Assembly: GCF_048323755.1 (NCBI RefSeq)
Contig: NZ_JBLWFS010000006.1
Span: 124,001-188,000 of the forward strand
Origin: Alkalihalobacterium sp048323755
GTDB taxonomy: Bacteria; Bacillota; Bacilli; Bacillales; Bacillaceae_F
Direction of reading: 5' to 3'
DNA length: 64,000 bases
In this document: positions 50,666-58,530 of the stretch, in pieces
Layout of the letters: each line of letters opens with the position of its first letter
How positions within the stretch are numbered: the stretch's first letter is position 1
Made by a program: the position numbers and the translations under genes
The notes under the pieces: generated by a model
Told to the model about the DNA's origin: nothing
Database searches by the model: none
The model's input: only the letters and a program-made list of their open reading frames with translations

Positions 50666-52384
50666 TTAAAACGGCGCACGCTCCATATTCGTTCCATCGA
50701 GATCCATTTGGAACCAGCCGAGCTGTATTGCACTAATATGCTTAGAGTAATAAAGACGACCGTTAATAATATGAATATGTGATCCTCGTTCATCGAGCAT
50801 TTCAGCTTCTAATGTATTTAAATCAATTTTATATAAACTATGATCTTCTGTAACATTTGTAAAGTATAAGGCATCTCCGGCCACATTAAAGCCTTGACTC
50901 TCATCGGTTGATAGTTGTTCTGTACTAGTCCCGTCGAGTCGAACACGATAAAGCTTGGCACCATTTAATGCGCTCTCAAAATAAACCCAATCGTCTTCCA
51001 CTATGAACGTCCTGACCGGGTAATCAATCACTCTTGGAGGATGTGTTTGACCCAGTTCATCAATTCCTACGACGTAAAGAATACCTTTTGGTTCTGTTTG
51101 ATAAATGACTTGATCCTCGTAAATGTTATATCGGAAAAGATCATCGATCAGTTGGATCTTAACACCTTTCTCAGAAACCATATAGAGAGATTGTTTATTG
51201 TTTAATGGATTATTTGCTTTATAAAAGATCCAGCCATCCATTACACGTAAATCTATCGCATAGTCATCTGATACTTTTTCTACTTCTGTTCCGTCTTTTT
51301 TCATCCGATAAACGTTGAAGCGGTCTCTTTCATCTGAATAATACAGCCAATCTCCCATTACATTTAAATCTTTAGCTAGTACATCAGAAATAAGTTCCTT
51401 TTCTTCTTGTCCATCTGTCCATTTATAAATTCCACTTTCTTGCATCCAGTTGGAGTAATAAACAGCTTCCCCATCGGTTGCAAAATACGATCCATTTAAG
51501 TGATTTCCGTCGCTATTACCTTTTTCCCCAGTAAGAAATCCAGCTTCCTCTTTTAAAGGGTCACGATCCCCTAAAAGAATATCCCCGTACGTTTTTGCAT
51601 TTTCAATAACCCCTTGAGGTACCGTTACCTCATCATCTGTTTCGTTTAATGCGTCATAAGAAATATATAATGTTTCTACCATCTTATTTTCAACTTCATC
51701 ATTTTCAGCATCCAAATCGAGAATGCTCATACTAAAGGTATATTCCAGCATTGCCGACGTGCGGTGAAACGTTTCTTTATCGATGATCATTTCATAAGTA
51801 AATGAAGCAGGACCGTTTTCTGTTCGGATCGTATGGATCATCGTGTGGAAGAGCGGGTCATCCATCACATAGTAAAACGGAAACAGTCCCTTCCATAAGG
51901 TCAGCATTTCATCCTCCTTAGTGGAAATGGAAAAGCGGTAGCCATTATTATCTTCTGTAAAATGAAATAAATCGATATTTTCTAATATAAGTTCAATTTC
52001 TTTTGCTGGCTCAAGAGCATGGATCTCAGGTGATACATTAATCCACAAATCACTTTCCTCGTCCATTAAAAAGTACGTTTCTCCACCTGTGATATAGACT
52101 TCTGACCTCATTGTCGTTCCTGAAATTTTCGATGACCGTTTGATATGAGCTTCGAGTGGCTCGACTTTCGCTGTCCCACTCAAGTAGGAGATTAACGTTC
52201 CCATATCAGCTTCATTCGTAATGGCATCCATTTCAAAAGAATAAGCTTGAACTTCCTTCATTGCTTCAATTGAGTGTTGTAAAATTTCTTCTCGTGTTAA
52301 CTGCTCGCTATCTTCCTCACAGGCAACAAAGAATGCTAAAACACTCAGTAGCAGAGCAGTCGTAAATAATTGTTTAAAACGCAT
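50666..52384 (-). CDS. Lipoprotein with DUF6612-like and DUF5050-like parts
   Basis: 572-residue exported lipoprotein: signal peptide with lipobox F-V-A-C (Cys about 22), an N-terminal region (25-250, 'ILQHSIEAMKEVQAYSFEMDA') like the lipid-binding LolA/LppX-type DUF6612 domain, and a C-terminal region of repeated short motifs (Y-Y-S-N-W, D-W-L-Y-Y-S-D, G-W-I-F-Y-K, D-W-V-Y-F-E, G-x-L-Y-Y-S), a DUF5050-type beta-propeller of six or more blades. ATG 52384 follows AAAGGGG. Function unknown; surface located. Confidence 0.8.
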   Translation of the reverse strand: MRFKQLFTTALLLSVLAFFVACEEDSEQLTREEILQHSIEAMKEVQAYSFEMDAITNEADMGTLISYLSGTAKVEPLEAHIKRSSKISGTTMRSEVYITGGETYFLMDEESDLWINVSPEIHALEPAKEIELILENIDLFHFTEDNNGYRFSISTKEDEMLTLWKGLFPFYYVMDDPLFHTMIHTIRTENGPASFTYEMIIDKETFHRTSAMLEYTFSMSILDLDAENDEVENKMVETLYISYDALNETDDEVTVPQGVIENAKTYGDILLGDRDPLKEEAGFLTGEKGNSDGNHLNGSYFATDGEAVYYSNWMQESGIYKWTDGQEEKELISDVLAKDLNVMGDWLYYSDERDRFNVYRMKKDGTEVEKVSDDYAIDLRVMDGWIFYKANNPLNNKQSLYMVSEKGVKIQLIDDLFRYNIYEDQVIYQTEPKGILYVVGIDELGQTHPPRVIDYPVRTFIVEDDWVYFESALNGAKLYRVRLDGTSTEQLSTDESQGFNVAGDALYFTNVTEDHSLYKIDLNTLEAEMLDERGSHIHIINGRLYYSKHISAIQLGWFQMDLDGTNMERAPF

Positions 52385-52557
52385 GTATTCCCCTTTCAAA
52401 GTCCTTGTCCTTGTCGATCTTATTTTTACGGTTAATCCGTATAATTCAATTTAGATAAAGCTCTATAAAATTCCTCTTTTAGATTACCATAATACCACAA
52501 AATCCAATGTTTACTACAAATTTTTCACGGGTACAGATGAATAAGGAGGGATAAGTG

Positions 52558-52755
52558 ATGAAAAATAAACAAAAAGAACTAGAACTCCAAAAACGAAACA
52601 AAAAATCTCATGCATTTAAGGAAGATTGGGACAAGCAGTTAGAGCGAGACCAGATGATTATGCCAATTGACGAACCACCACTAGAAGACGTAAAACTCGA
52701 AGAACAAGAAGAACGCCAAAAGAAGAAAACCAAACAACACTCATCCAGCCAATAA
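52558..52755 (+). CDS. Small highly charged protein
   Basis: 65-residue lysine/glutamate-rich protein with no hydrophobic segment ('KQKELELQKRNKKSHAFKEDWDKQLERDQ'). AAGGAGGG precedes two start codons (GTG 52555, ATG 52558). Likely coiled-coil or disordered. No family recognised. Confidence 0.6.
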   Translation: MKNKQKELELQKRNKKSHAFKEDWDKQLERDQMIMPIDEPPLEDVKLEEQEERQKKKTKQHSSSQ

Positions 52756-52758
52756 AAC

Positions 52759-52800
52759 AAACGGTGCCAGGTACCTTCCTAAAGGTACCTGGCACCGTTT
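52759..52800. repeat. GGTGCCAGGTACC-type inverted repeat, second copy
   Basis: 19-base perfect arms AAACGGTGCCAGGTACCTT with a four-base loop, followed by a third degenerate arm AAGGTACGTGGTACC (52840-52854). Related to 13670-13717. Confidence 0.85.
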
Positions 52801-52891
52801 GTCCATTAACTCATTAAATTATTAACCCTTTAATTTATTAAAGGTACGTGGTACCCTCTGATTAATATTATATTACTAGGTGGTATGATTC

Positions 52892-53617
52892 ATGATCGTG
52901 GATTTTTTTGATCCTTCAGCCTATATGAAGGGAACGGTATTTTTTTCTCCTGCCCACGTAGCTTCATTACTATTATTTGCATTGTCTATCGTTTGGATGT
53001 TTGTTCATCGGCATAAGAGTTACATGGCTCATGTTCGGTGGGGGTTACTCGCTGTTCTTGTCCTTTCCGAAATTAGTATTATTATTTGGAGTATCGCTAT
53101 TGGCTTATGGGATATCCGTTTCAATTTACCGCTGCAACTTTGTACAATTAGCATTTATTTAAGTTCCTTCATGCTAATTACATGTTCTTATCGTATTTTT
53201 GAAGTCCTTTACTTTTTCGGTATTGGTGGTGCCCTACAAGCATTAATTACACCCGAATTATTTTATACGTTCCCGCACTATCGATTTTTACATTTTTTTA
53301 TTGCTCACATCGCCATAATCCTTGCTATTCTCTATATGATCTGGGTACTAAACTATACGGTTACATGGAAATCCGCAGTTCGATCTTTCATTTTTCTAAA
53401 CAGCCTTGCATTTATTGCTTTTTGGATTAATTACTTTACTGGTGCTAATTATATGTTTTTAGCAAGGAAACCAGATAACCCAAGCATTCTTGACTGGCTC
53501 GGACCGTACCCATGGTATATTCTCTCTCTCGAAGTAATTGTCATTCTCATGTTTACTCTTCTTTACTTACCTTTTCTCTTGAAAAGTAAATTACAAAAAT
53601 CATCTTCTCATGTATAA
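52892..53617 (+). CDS. YwaF/TIGR02206 family membrane protein
   Basis: 241-residue protein with six to seven helices. 'FNLPLQLCTISIYLSSFMLI' and 'YRFLHFFIAHIAIILAILYM' with 'FWINYFTGANYMFLARKPDNPSILDWLGPYPWYILSLE' are diagnostic for the TIGR02206/YwaF group. Function unknown; integral membrane. Confidence 0.87.
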   Translation: MIVDFFDPSAYMKGTVFFSPAHVASLLLFALSIVWMFVHRHKSYMAHVRWGLLAVLVLSEISIIIWSIAIGLWDIRFNLPLQLCTISIYLSSFMLITCSYRIFEVLYFFGIGGALQALITPELFYTFPHYRFLHFFIAHIAIILAILYMIWVLNYTVTWKSAVRSFIFLNSLAFIAFWINYFTGANYMFLARKPDNPSILDWLGPYPWYILSLEVIVILMFTLLYLPFLLKSKLQKSSSHV

Positions 53618-53669
53618 ACTCGTATTTCTTGCACAAATTAATAAGAATATTTTAGAGGAGGTTATTAAC

Positions 53670-53792
53670 TTGAATAAGATTATTGAACAAGTATCTACCT
53701 TTCTAATCGCACTATTTGAGTTAGAGTATGAACACCTTCTTCATGATGAATGGTATTACGATGAGCACGGTGATCCAACTGCCAATCTGTAA
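53670..53792 (+). CDS. Small hypothetical protein (40 aa)
   Basis: TTG 53670 lies eight bases after GAGGAGG. Product starts hydrophobic and ends acidic ('HDEWYYDEHGDPTANL'). Translated in a frame separate from the YwaF gene that ends 53 bases earlier. Unknown. Confidence 0.55.
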   Translation: MNKIIEQVSTFLIALFELEYEHLLHDEWYYDEHGDPTANL

Positions 53793-54153
53793 TACAAATA
53801 TTCTTCTTTCTTTCTCCTTATAGGTGGAGTTCATCAAACAACCTCTTTCAATTCTACGGACTCCCCTCTACCAAATCAAACCTCCCCCCCACTTCACTCT
53901 ATCACTAAACTGATTACATTTATCGTTTACCACTTTAACCCCTCCACTTTATTAAAGCCTTTTGAGAGGAACTTTTCTGCACGTTTTTAACCAAAGCGCC
54001 TCCCAACCTTATATATTACCTATTTCATACTCTAAGAACTTTTATTAACAACCAATATTTAATTTGACGACTACTTTTGGTAAAATTTCTCTCCTTTACT
54101 GCATAAAATTGGGAGGAGTGTCAAAAATATTAGATACTAAGGAGATTATATCC
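53793..54153. other. Intergenic region
   Basis: AT-rich with pyrimidine tracts; no clear hairpin or gene. The end carries AAGGAG before a 13-codon frame starting ATG 54154 that overlaps the dehydrogenase start; possibly a leader peptide, unproven. Confidence 0.4.
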
Positions 54154-54175
54154 ATGCTTCTCAGGGGGTGGGTTT

Positions 54176-55450
54176 GTGAAGTCATTACAGTTTGATTATA
54201 GTATTCCTCGCTATGTCTTTAGCAAGGTCGTCGGAAAGTGGAAGCCTTCACTCTATTGGCATCCACGTCTGTCTTGTTTAAGGTTACGGGAAATTCAAGA
54301 ACCAAATCTTCCTAACGAAGACTGGGTTAAAGTCGAAGTAACTTATGGCGGTATTTGTGGAAGCGATTTGAATTTAATTTTCCTAAATGATAGTCCAGCT
54401 ACTTCACCTTACGCCTCGTTTCCTTTTACCGTCGGACATGAAGTGGTTGGAAAAATATCTGAGACAGGTCAAAATGTCAAACATCTAAAAAAAGGGGATC
54501 GCGTCGTAATTGATCCAGTCCTATCGTGTATGAGTCGAGGCTTTAAATCACCTTGTAAAGCTTGCGAGCGTGGAGAATATAGTTTGTGCAGTCATATGAC
54601 GGAAGGAGATATATCACCTGGATTACTAATTGGAGCTTGTAAAGATACTGGTGGGAGCTGGGGGCCTGTCCTCGTTGCTCATAATACCCAAGTTTTACCT
54701 TTACCTGATGAAGTTGATGATTTAAATGGAGTCTTAATTGAACCATTCAGCTGTGCACTTCATGCGGTATTAAAAAATAAACCAAAGCCACAAGATCGTG
54801 TACTCGTAATTGGTGCAGGAGTCATTGGCATTTCAGTCATTGCTGCCATCCGGGCGCTCGGTATTAGCTGTCATATTACGGCACTTGTCAAACACCGCTT
54901 CCAAGGCGAACTCGCCACAACATTTGGAGCTGATGAGGTCATCTATCTTAATCGAAACGGAACATACATTGATGAGACCGCCAAAACATTAGATGCAAAA
55001 GTTTTAAAACCGATTTATGGCGCCCCTGTCATTGAAGGTGGTGCAGATATCGTATATGAATGTGTCGGTAAAAAGCAAAGTATTAATGACGCCCTGCGCT
55101 TTGCTCAAAGTGGTGGAAAAGTTGTTCTACTAGGATTAGCAAGTATTATCGATGGGATAGATTGGACTGCGGTTTGGCTTAACGAGCTTGAAGTGAAAGG
55201 AAGTTTTGCCTACAGCACCGGGGAATACGAAGGTAAAACAATGCGTACACTCGAAATTGCTATTGATTTAATTCGCCAGAAAAAAGTTGACCTATCACCA
55301 ATGATTTCTCACCGCTTCCCACTCGAAAATTACAAGGAAGCCATATATACAGCAACTAATAAAGCTAGTAGTTCCGTAATGAAAGTTATATTTGAACATG
55401 GGAACACAATCAACAGAGGAGGCAATCATCATGAAAACATTTCTAGTTAA
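54176..55450 (+). CDS. Zinc-dependent alcohol dehydrogenase (MDR family)
   Basis: 424-residue medium-chain dehydrogenase. 'GGICGSDLNLI' (Cys/Asp zinc site), 'VGHEVVGKISETGQNVKHLKKGDRV', Cys pairs in 'SPCKACERGEYSLCSH' (structural zinc) and nucleotide motif 'VLVIGAGVIGISVIAAI'. It resembles sugar-alcohol/threonine dehydrogenases. GTG start behind GGGGGTGGG. The last residues overlap the next gene by 20 bases, so the pair is co-translated. Confidence 0.88.
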   Translation: MKSLQFDYSIPRYVFSKVVGKWKPSLYWHPRLSCLRLREIQEPNLPNEDWVKVEVTYGGICGSDLNLIFLNDSPATSPYASFPFTVGHEVVGKISETGQNVKHLKKGDRVVIDPVLSCMSRGFKSPCKACERGEYSLCSHMTEGDISPGLLIGACKDTGGSWGPVLVAHNTQVLPLPDEVDDLNGVLIEPFSCALHAVLKNKPKPQDRVLVIGAGVIGISVIAAIRALGISCHITALVKHRFQGELATTFGADEVIYLNRNGTYIDETAKTLDAKVLKPIYGAPVIEGGADIVYECVGKKQSINDALRFAQSGGKVVLLGLASIIDGIDWTAVWLNELEVKGSFAYSTGEYEGKTMRTLEIAIDLIRQKKVDLSPMISHRFPLENYKEAIYTATNKASSSVMKVIFEHGNTINRGGNHHENISS

Positions 55451-56522
55451 TGGAACGACTGAAACTTCATTTATGGAATGGTTAGAAAAAGGGATGAAAG
55501 AGGTTTTCAGTCGAAATGGATTTACTCTTTTGGAAGATGTCGATGAAGACTTGCGGCTCGTTCTTAATTTTACTGACCCAAAATCGTGTCGTCCTTTTAG
55601 AAGAAAAGCACAAGCCACATTTGTCGTTTCGATTTTAGAAAATGAAGGAGTTATGGAAAATGTGTTTAAAGAGGCATATCCTTATTTAATTCGATCTCTT
55701 TCCAACCATTTGATGTTTGTAAACCATGACACGGGAACGACAACCTTCTACTTCTTAACTCCGGAACAAGGTTGCTATCAAATTGACTACAAGCAGGGAG
55801 ATGATGAAGCTAGACTATTCCAGAAGATTTATGAACGGTTAGAGCCACTTGCTTCTTCACAGTTGGTCATCGACAATGATTTTCACTTTGACTTACCAGA
55901 ACCGTTATGGAATGGAGATGAAGTCAGTATACAATTAAAAAAATCTGGGAAGAAGCTCGATAAAATGGATCTTCTTCCTGCTCCATTCCCAATTGATGAA
56001 TATTTAACACCACGAGATATGCGCCATTTACATAAATTATATGGAATTGGTGGTTTGAGTTACGGTAATCTAAGTGCACGACAAGATGAGAACCACTTCT
56101 GGATGAGCGCTAGTGGTATTGATAAGTCGAATATGAATACAATTGGACAAGACATTTTATTTATTAAAGGATATAACTCAAAAGATAATAAAATTGAAGT
56201 AAGTGTTCCACCAGAAGTGACACCCAAGCGAGCTTCGGTCGATGCCATCGAACATTGGATGATTTATAAAGAGCACCCTGAAGTTGGAGCGATCGTACAT
56301 ATCCACGCATGGATGGACGGGATCAAAGCAACAGAAATTAATTACCCGTGTGGTACAGTTGAATTAGCAAAAACAGTCGCACAGCTAGTCCGTGAATCAG
56401 AAAACCCTTCCCGAGCGGTCATTGGACTCAAAAATCATGGACTTACGATTACTGGGACAAGCTTAGAAGATATATTCGAACGGATTGACGGTAAAATTAA
56501 CCGCCAAGTCCCAATGAACTAA
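55431..56522 (+). CDS. Class II aldolase/adducin-family protein with long N-terminal extension
   Basis: 363-residue protein. Residues about 200-355 are a class II aldolase/adducin domain: 'PRDMRHLHKLYGIGGLSYGNLSARQ', 'AIVHIHAWMDGI' (metal His-x-His) and 'AVIGLKNHGLTITGTSLEDIFERIDG'. The first 190 residues have no recognised family ('VDEDLRLVLNFTDPKSCRPFRRKAQATFVVSI'). ATG 55431 follows GAGGAGG. Likely aldol cleavage or dehydration in sugar metabolism, partner of the alcohol dehydrogenase. Confidence 0.85.
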   Translation: MKTFLVNGTTETSFMEWLEKGMKEVFSRNGFTLLEDVDEDLRLVLNFTDPKSCRPFRRKAQATFVVSILENEGVMENVFKEAYPYLIRSLSNHLMFVNHDTGTTTFYFLTPEQGCYQIDYKQGDDEARLFQKIYERLEPLASSQLVIDNDFHFDLPEPLWNGDEVSIQLKKSGKKLDKMDLLPAPFPIDEYLTPRDMRHLHKLYGIGGLSYGNLSARQDENHFWMSASGIDKSNMNTIGQDILFIKGYNSKDNKIEVSVPPEVTPKRASVDAIEHWMIYKEHPEVGAIVHIHAWMDGIKATEINYPCGTVELAKTVAQLVRESENPSRAVIGLKNHGLTITGTSLEDIFERIDGKINRQVPMN

Positions 56523-56551
56523 TGTAAAGCCCTACTGTAAACACATCATTA

Positions 56552-56588
56552 AGAGGCTGCCATAAAAGTGGGCAGCCTCTCTTCTATC
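56552..56588. terminator. Bidirectional terminator
   Basis: AGAGGCTGCC / GGCAGCCTCT stem with nine-base loop. Confidence 0.9.
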
Positions 56589-56594
56589 TACGAT

Positions 56595-57353
56595 CTATTT
56601 TATTTCCTCAAGCTCTTCTTCATTTTTCCCAACTTCTCTGATTAACGCTTTATAGCCATTTCTCGTTAATTTAAACTCATTATCAACGTACCCTGACTTT
56701 TCTAATGCTTGAATGATGTCGTCAGATAATGAGGTGCGAATTTCTTCAAGCGCCCAATTCAAGTCATAAATCGATCCATTCAGTACAGAATCCTTATCCA
56801 GTGAAGCAGCTATTTCTTTGATCGGATCGACCTTTATGAAGTACTTCTTTGTTTCAAGTACGGCTTGATGGATTTTGTTTTTCGCATTATTAATTTCTTG
56901 CATAATCGTCGATATTTCGTTATCTTTTTGTTTGATTTGTTGGCGATACTTTTGCTTTTCTAAGTCACTTAATTCAGCTTTTGTAAAAAGTTCCTCTAGT
57001 AACATCGTCCGATCCAAATCCACTTTTTGTAGGTCATTTTGTTTCTTTGCAACTTCTGACTTTGTTAACTCCACATCTCCAGCTTTATCGTTCTCTATAA
57101 GTTTAGGTGCTACTATGGTCTCTTCAGCTTTTTTAACAACTGTAGGCGTTAATTTTCGATTGATAGAAACCGCAAGAGTCATTAACAACACCATAACAAA
57201 TAAACGAAAGATAATGTCATTAAACAAAGCTCCTATGAAAAGTCCTATCCCTATACACCCAATAATAATAATAAACGCCCAATCTTTTAGAGAATTCGGT
57301 TTTTTTATTGTTTGAAGTAACGACGAAGATTGCTGTTTTGATCTATATTCCAT
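56595..57353 (-). CDS. Membrane protein with coiled coil
   Basis: 252-residue protein with two helices near the N-terminus (about 26-64), then a long coiled-coil region (about 95-165, 'LEELFTKAELSDLEKQKYRQQIKQKDNEISTIMQEINNAKNKI') and a C-terminal helical end. GGAGAAAGAAG precedes ATG. No family recognised. Confidence 0.7.
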   Translation of the reverse strand: MEYRSKQQSSSLLQTIKKPNSLKDWAFIIIIGCIGIGLFIGALFNDIIFRLFVMVLLMTLAVSINRKLTPTVVKKAEETIVAPKLIENDKAGDVELTKSEVAKKQNDLQKVDLDRTMLLEELFTKAELSDLEKQKYRQQIKQKDNEISTIMQEINNAKNKIHQAVLETKKYFIKVDPIKEIAASLDKDSVLNGSIYDLNWALEEIRTSLSDDIIQALEKSGYVDNEFKLTRNGYKALIREVGKNEEELEEIK

Positions 57354-57522
57354 CTTCTTTCTCCTTTATTTACTTTATAATTGCAACATCATTTGAAAAA
57401 TATCCTATTTTGAGTATATCAATAAAATTTAAGTTTGCCAGACTTCAATTGTGTCAACTTATTATAGAGTAAGGAAATCTTACTGTAATGAGTAGTCTTT
57501 ACTATTCTCTTCTACAAATACC

Positions 57523-57681
57523 CTATATTAAAAAAGATAAAGCTATTACAAAAATGGATAAATGGTATAAAAGATCTAATATATTTGTTCTCCTATAGGA
57601 TTTTAGCATATTAAGAGCAACATAACCTGAACGAATGACGATAATAACCAGAGCAATCGTAATTAAAATGGACGGAATCAT
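57523..57681 (-). CDS. Small membrane protein (52 aa)
   Basis: Two short hydrophobic segments, 'IPSILITIALVIIVIRSGYVAL' and 'DLLYHLSIFVIALSFLI'. ATG 57681 follows GGAGGTG. No family recognised. Confidence 0.55.
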   Translation of the reverse strand: MIPSILITIALVIIVIRSGYVALNMLKSYRRTNILDLLYHLSIFVIALSFLI

Positions 57682-57839
57682 CTCGTAACACCTCCAAGTT
57701 GTTAAGTCATTCATGTATATGTTAAAAGCTATCGTCATACGACTCTTTTTTTATTGATAATTCGTACAAACAATTCCCATTTTATGCACCTTAACTTCAA
57801 GAACAGATCAATAAAAGCAACTCCAGTCTATAAAGAAAA

Positions 57840-57875
57840 GCCGCAACATGTAAGACAGCCTTCACATGTTACGAC
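57840..57875 (-). terminator. Terminator
   Basis: GTCGTAACATGT / ACATGTTGCGGC (12 pairs, two G-U) then TTTTCTTT on the minus strand. Confidence 0.8.
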
Positions 57876-57953
57876 CTTCAAAATAAAATTTGCCATTTAC
57901 TTCATAAATCTCTCTAACCTTACCTATTAAATGGGTCTCTTCATGTCGCGCAC

Positions 57954-58337
57954 CTATAAAAAATCAAGAACGTACGTACCGTCACGTCCATTAAGATAAG
58001 GATTAATATGACCGCCAAATTTATACTTGTATCCACGGTATTGTAGAAGCGACGGGGAGATTTCATTCGATCTTTCGGTAAACTCAATTCCTTGAAACCC
58101 CTTTTTATTGGCGACCTCTTCAAGAATAACTACTAATCTGTCCAATTGATATTTAGACAAAGCTTTTTTACATTCCAATAAAACGACCAAACGTTTACTA
58201 CGTCCAGGTCCAGGTCTAATCGTCAACTTACATTCGACATAATTTAAATAGAGACAAACAGAATCCTCGGTATACCCAGCATAAGCTAAAATCTTGTTCA
58301 ATTCGCTGAAATCTTCCAATTTAATTCGGACAAACAA
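57954..58337 (-). CDS. Hypothetical protein
   Basis: 127-residue soluble protein, basic ('RPGPGRSKRLVVLLECKKALSKYQ'). TTG start ten bases after AGGAGG. No family recognised. Confidence 0.65.
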   Translation of the reverse strand: MFVRIKLEDFSELNKILAYAGYTEDSVCLYLNYVECKLTIRPGPGRSKRLVVLLECKKALSKYQLDRLVVILEEVANKKGFQGIEFTERSNEISPSLLQYRGYKYKFGGHINPYLNGRDGTYVLDFL

Positions 58338-58530
58338 AATACTACTTCCTCCTTATTTACTAAACCGCACGGAGGTCCATTTTCGGCAACTGGCTAGCAT
58401 AGTTAATTAACATTAACTGAAGCCCCTATAGTTTTGCGTCATCACTTTTCAATGATTTTGCCCTTTCGTACGATTGTTTTATATCATTACTATCTTAACA
58501 ACAATTCTAGAATACTGAAACCCAAAAGAT

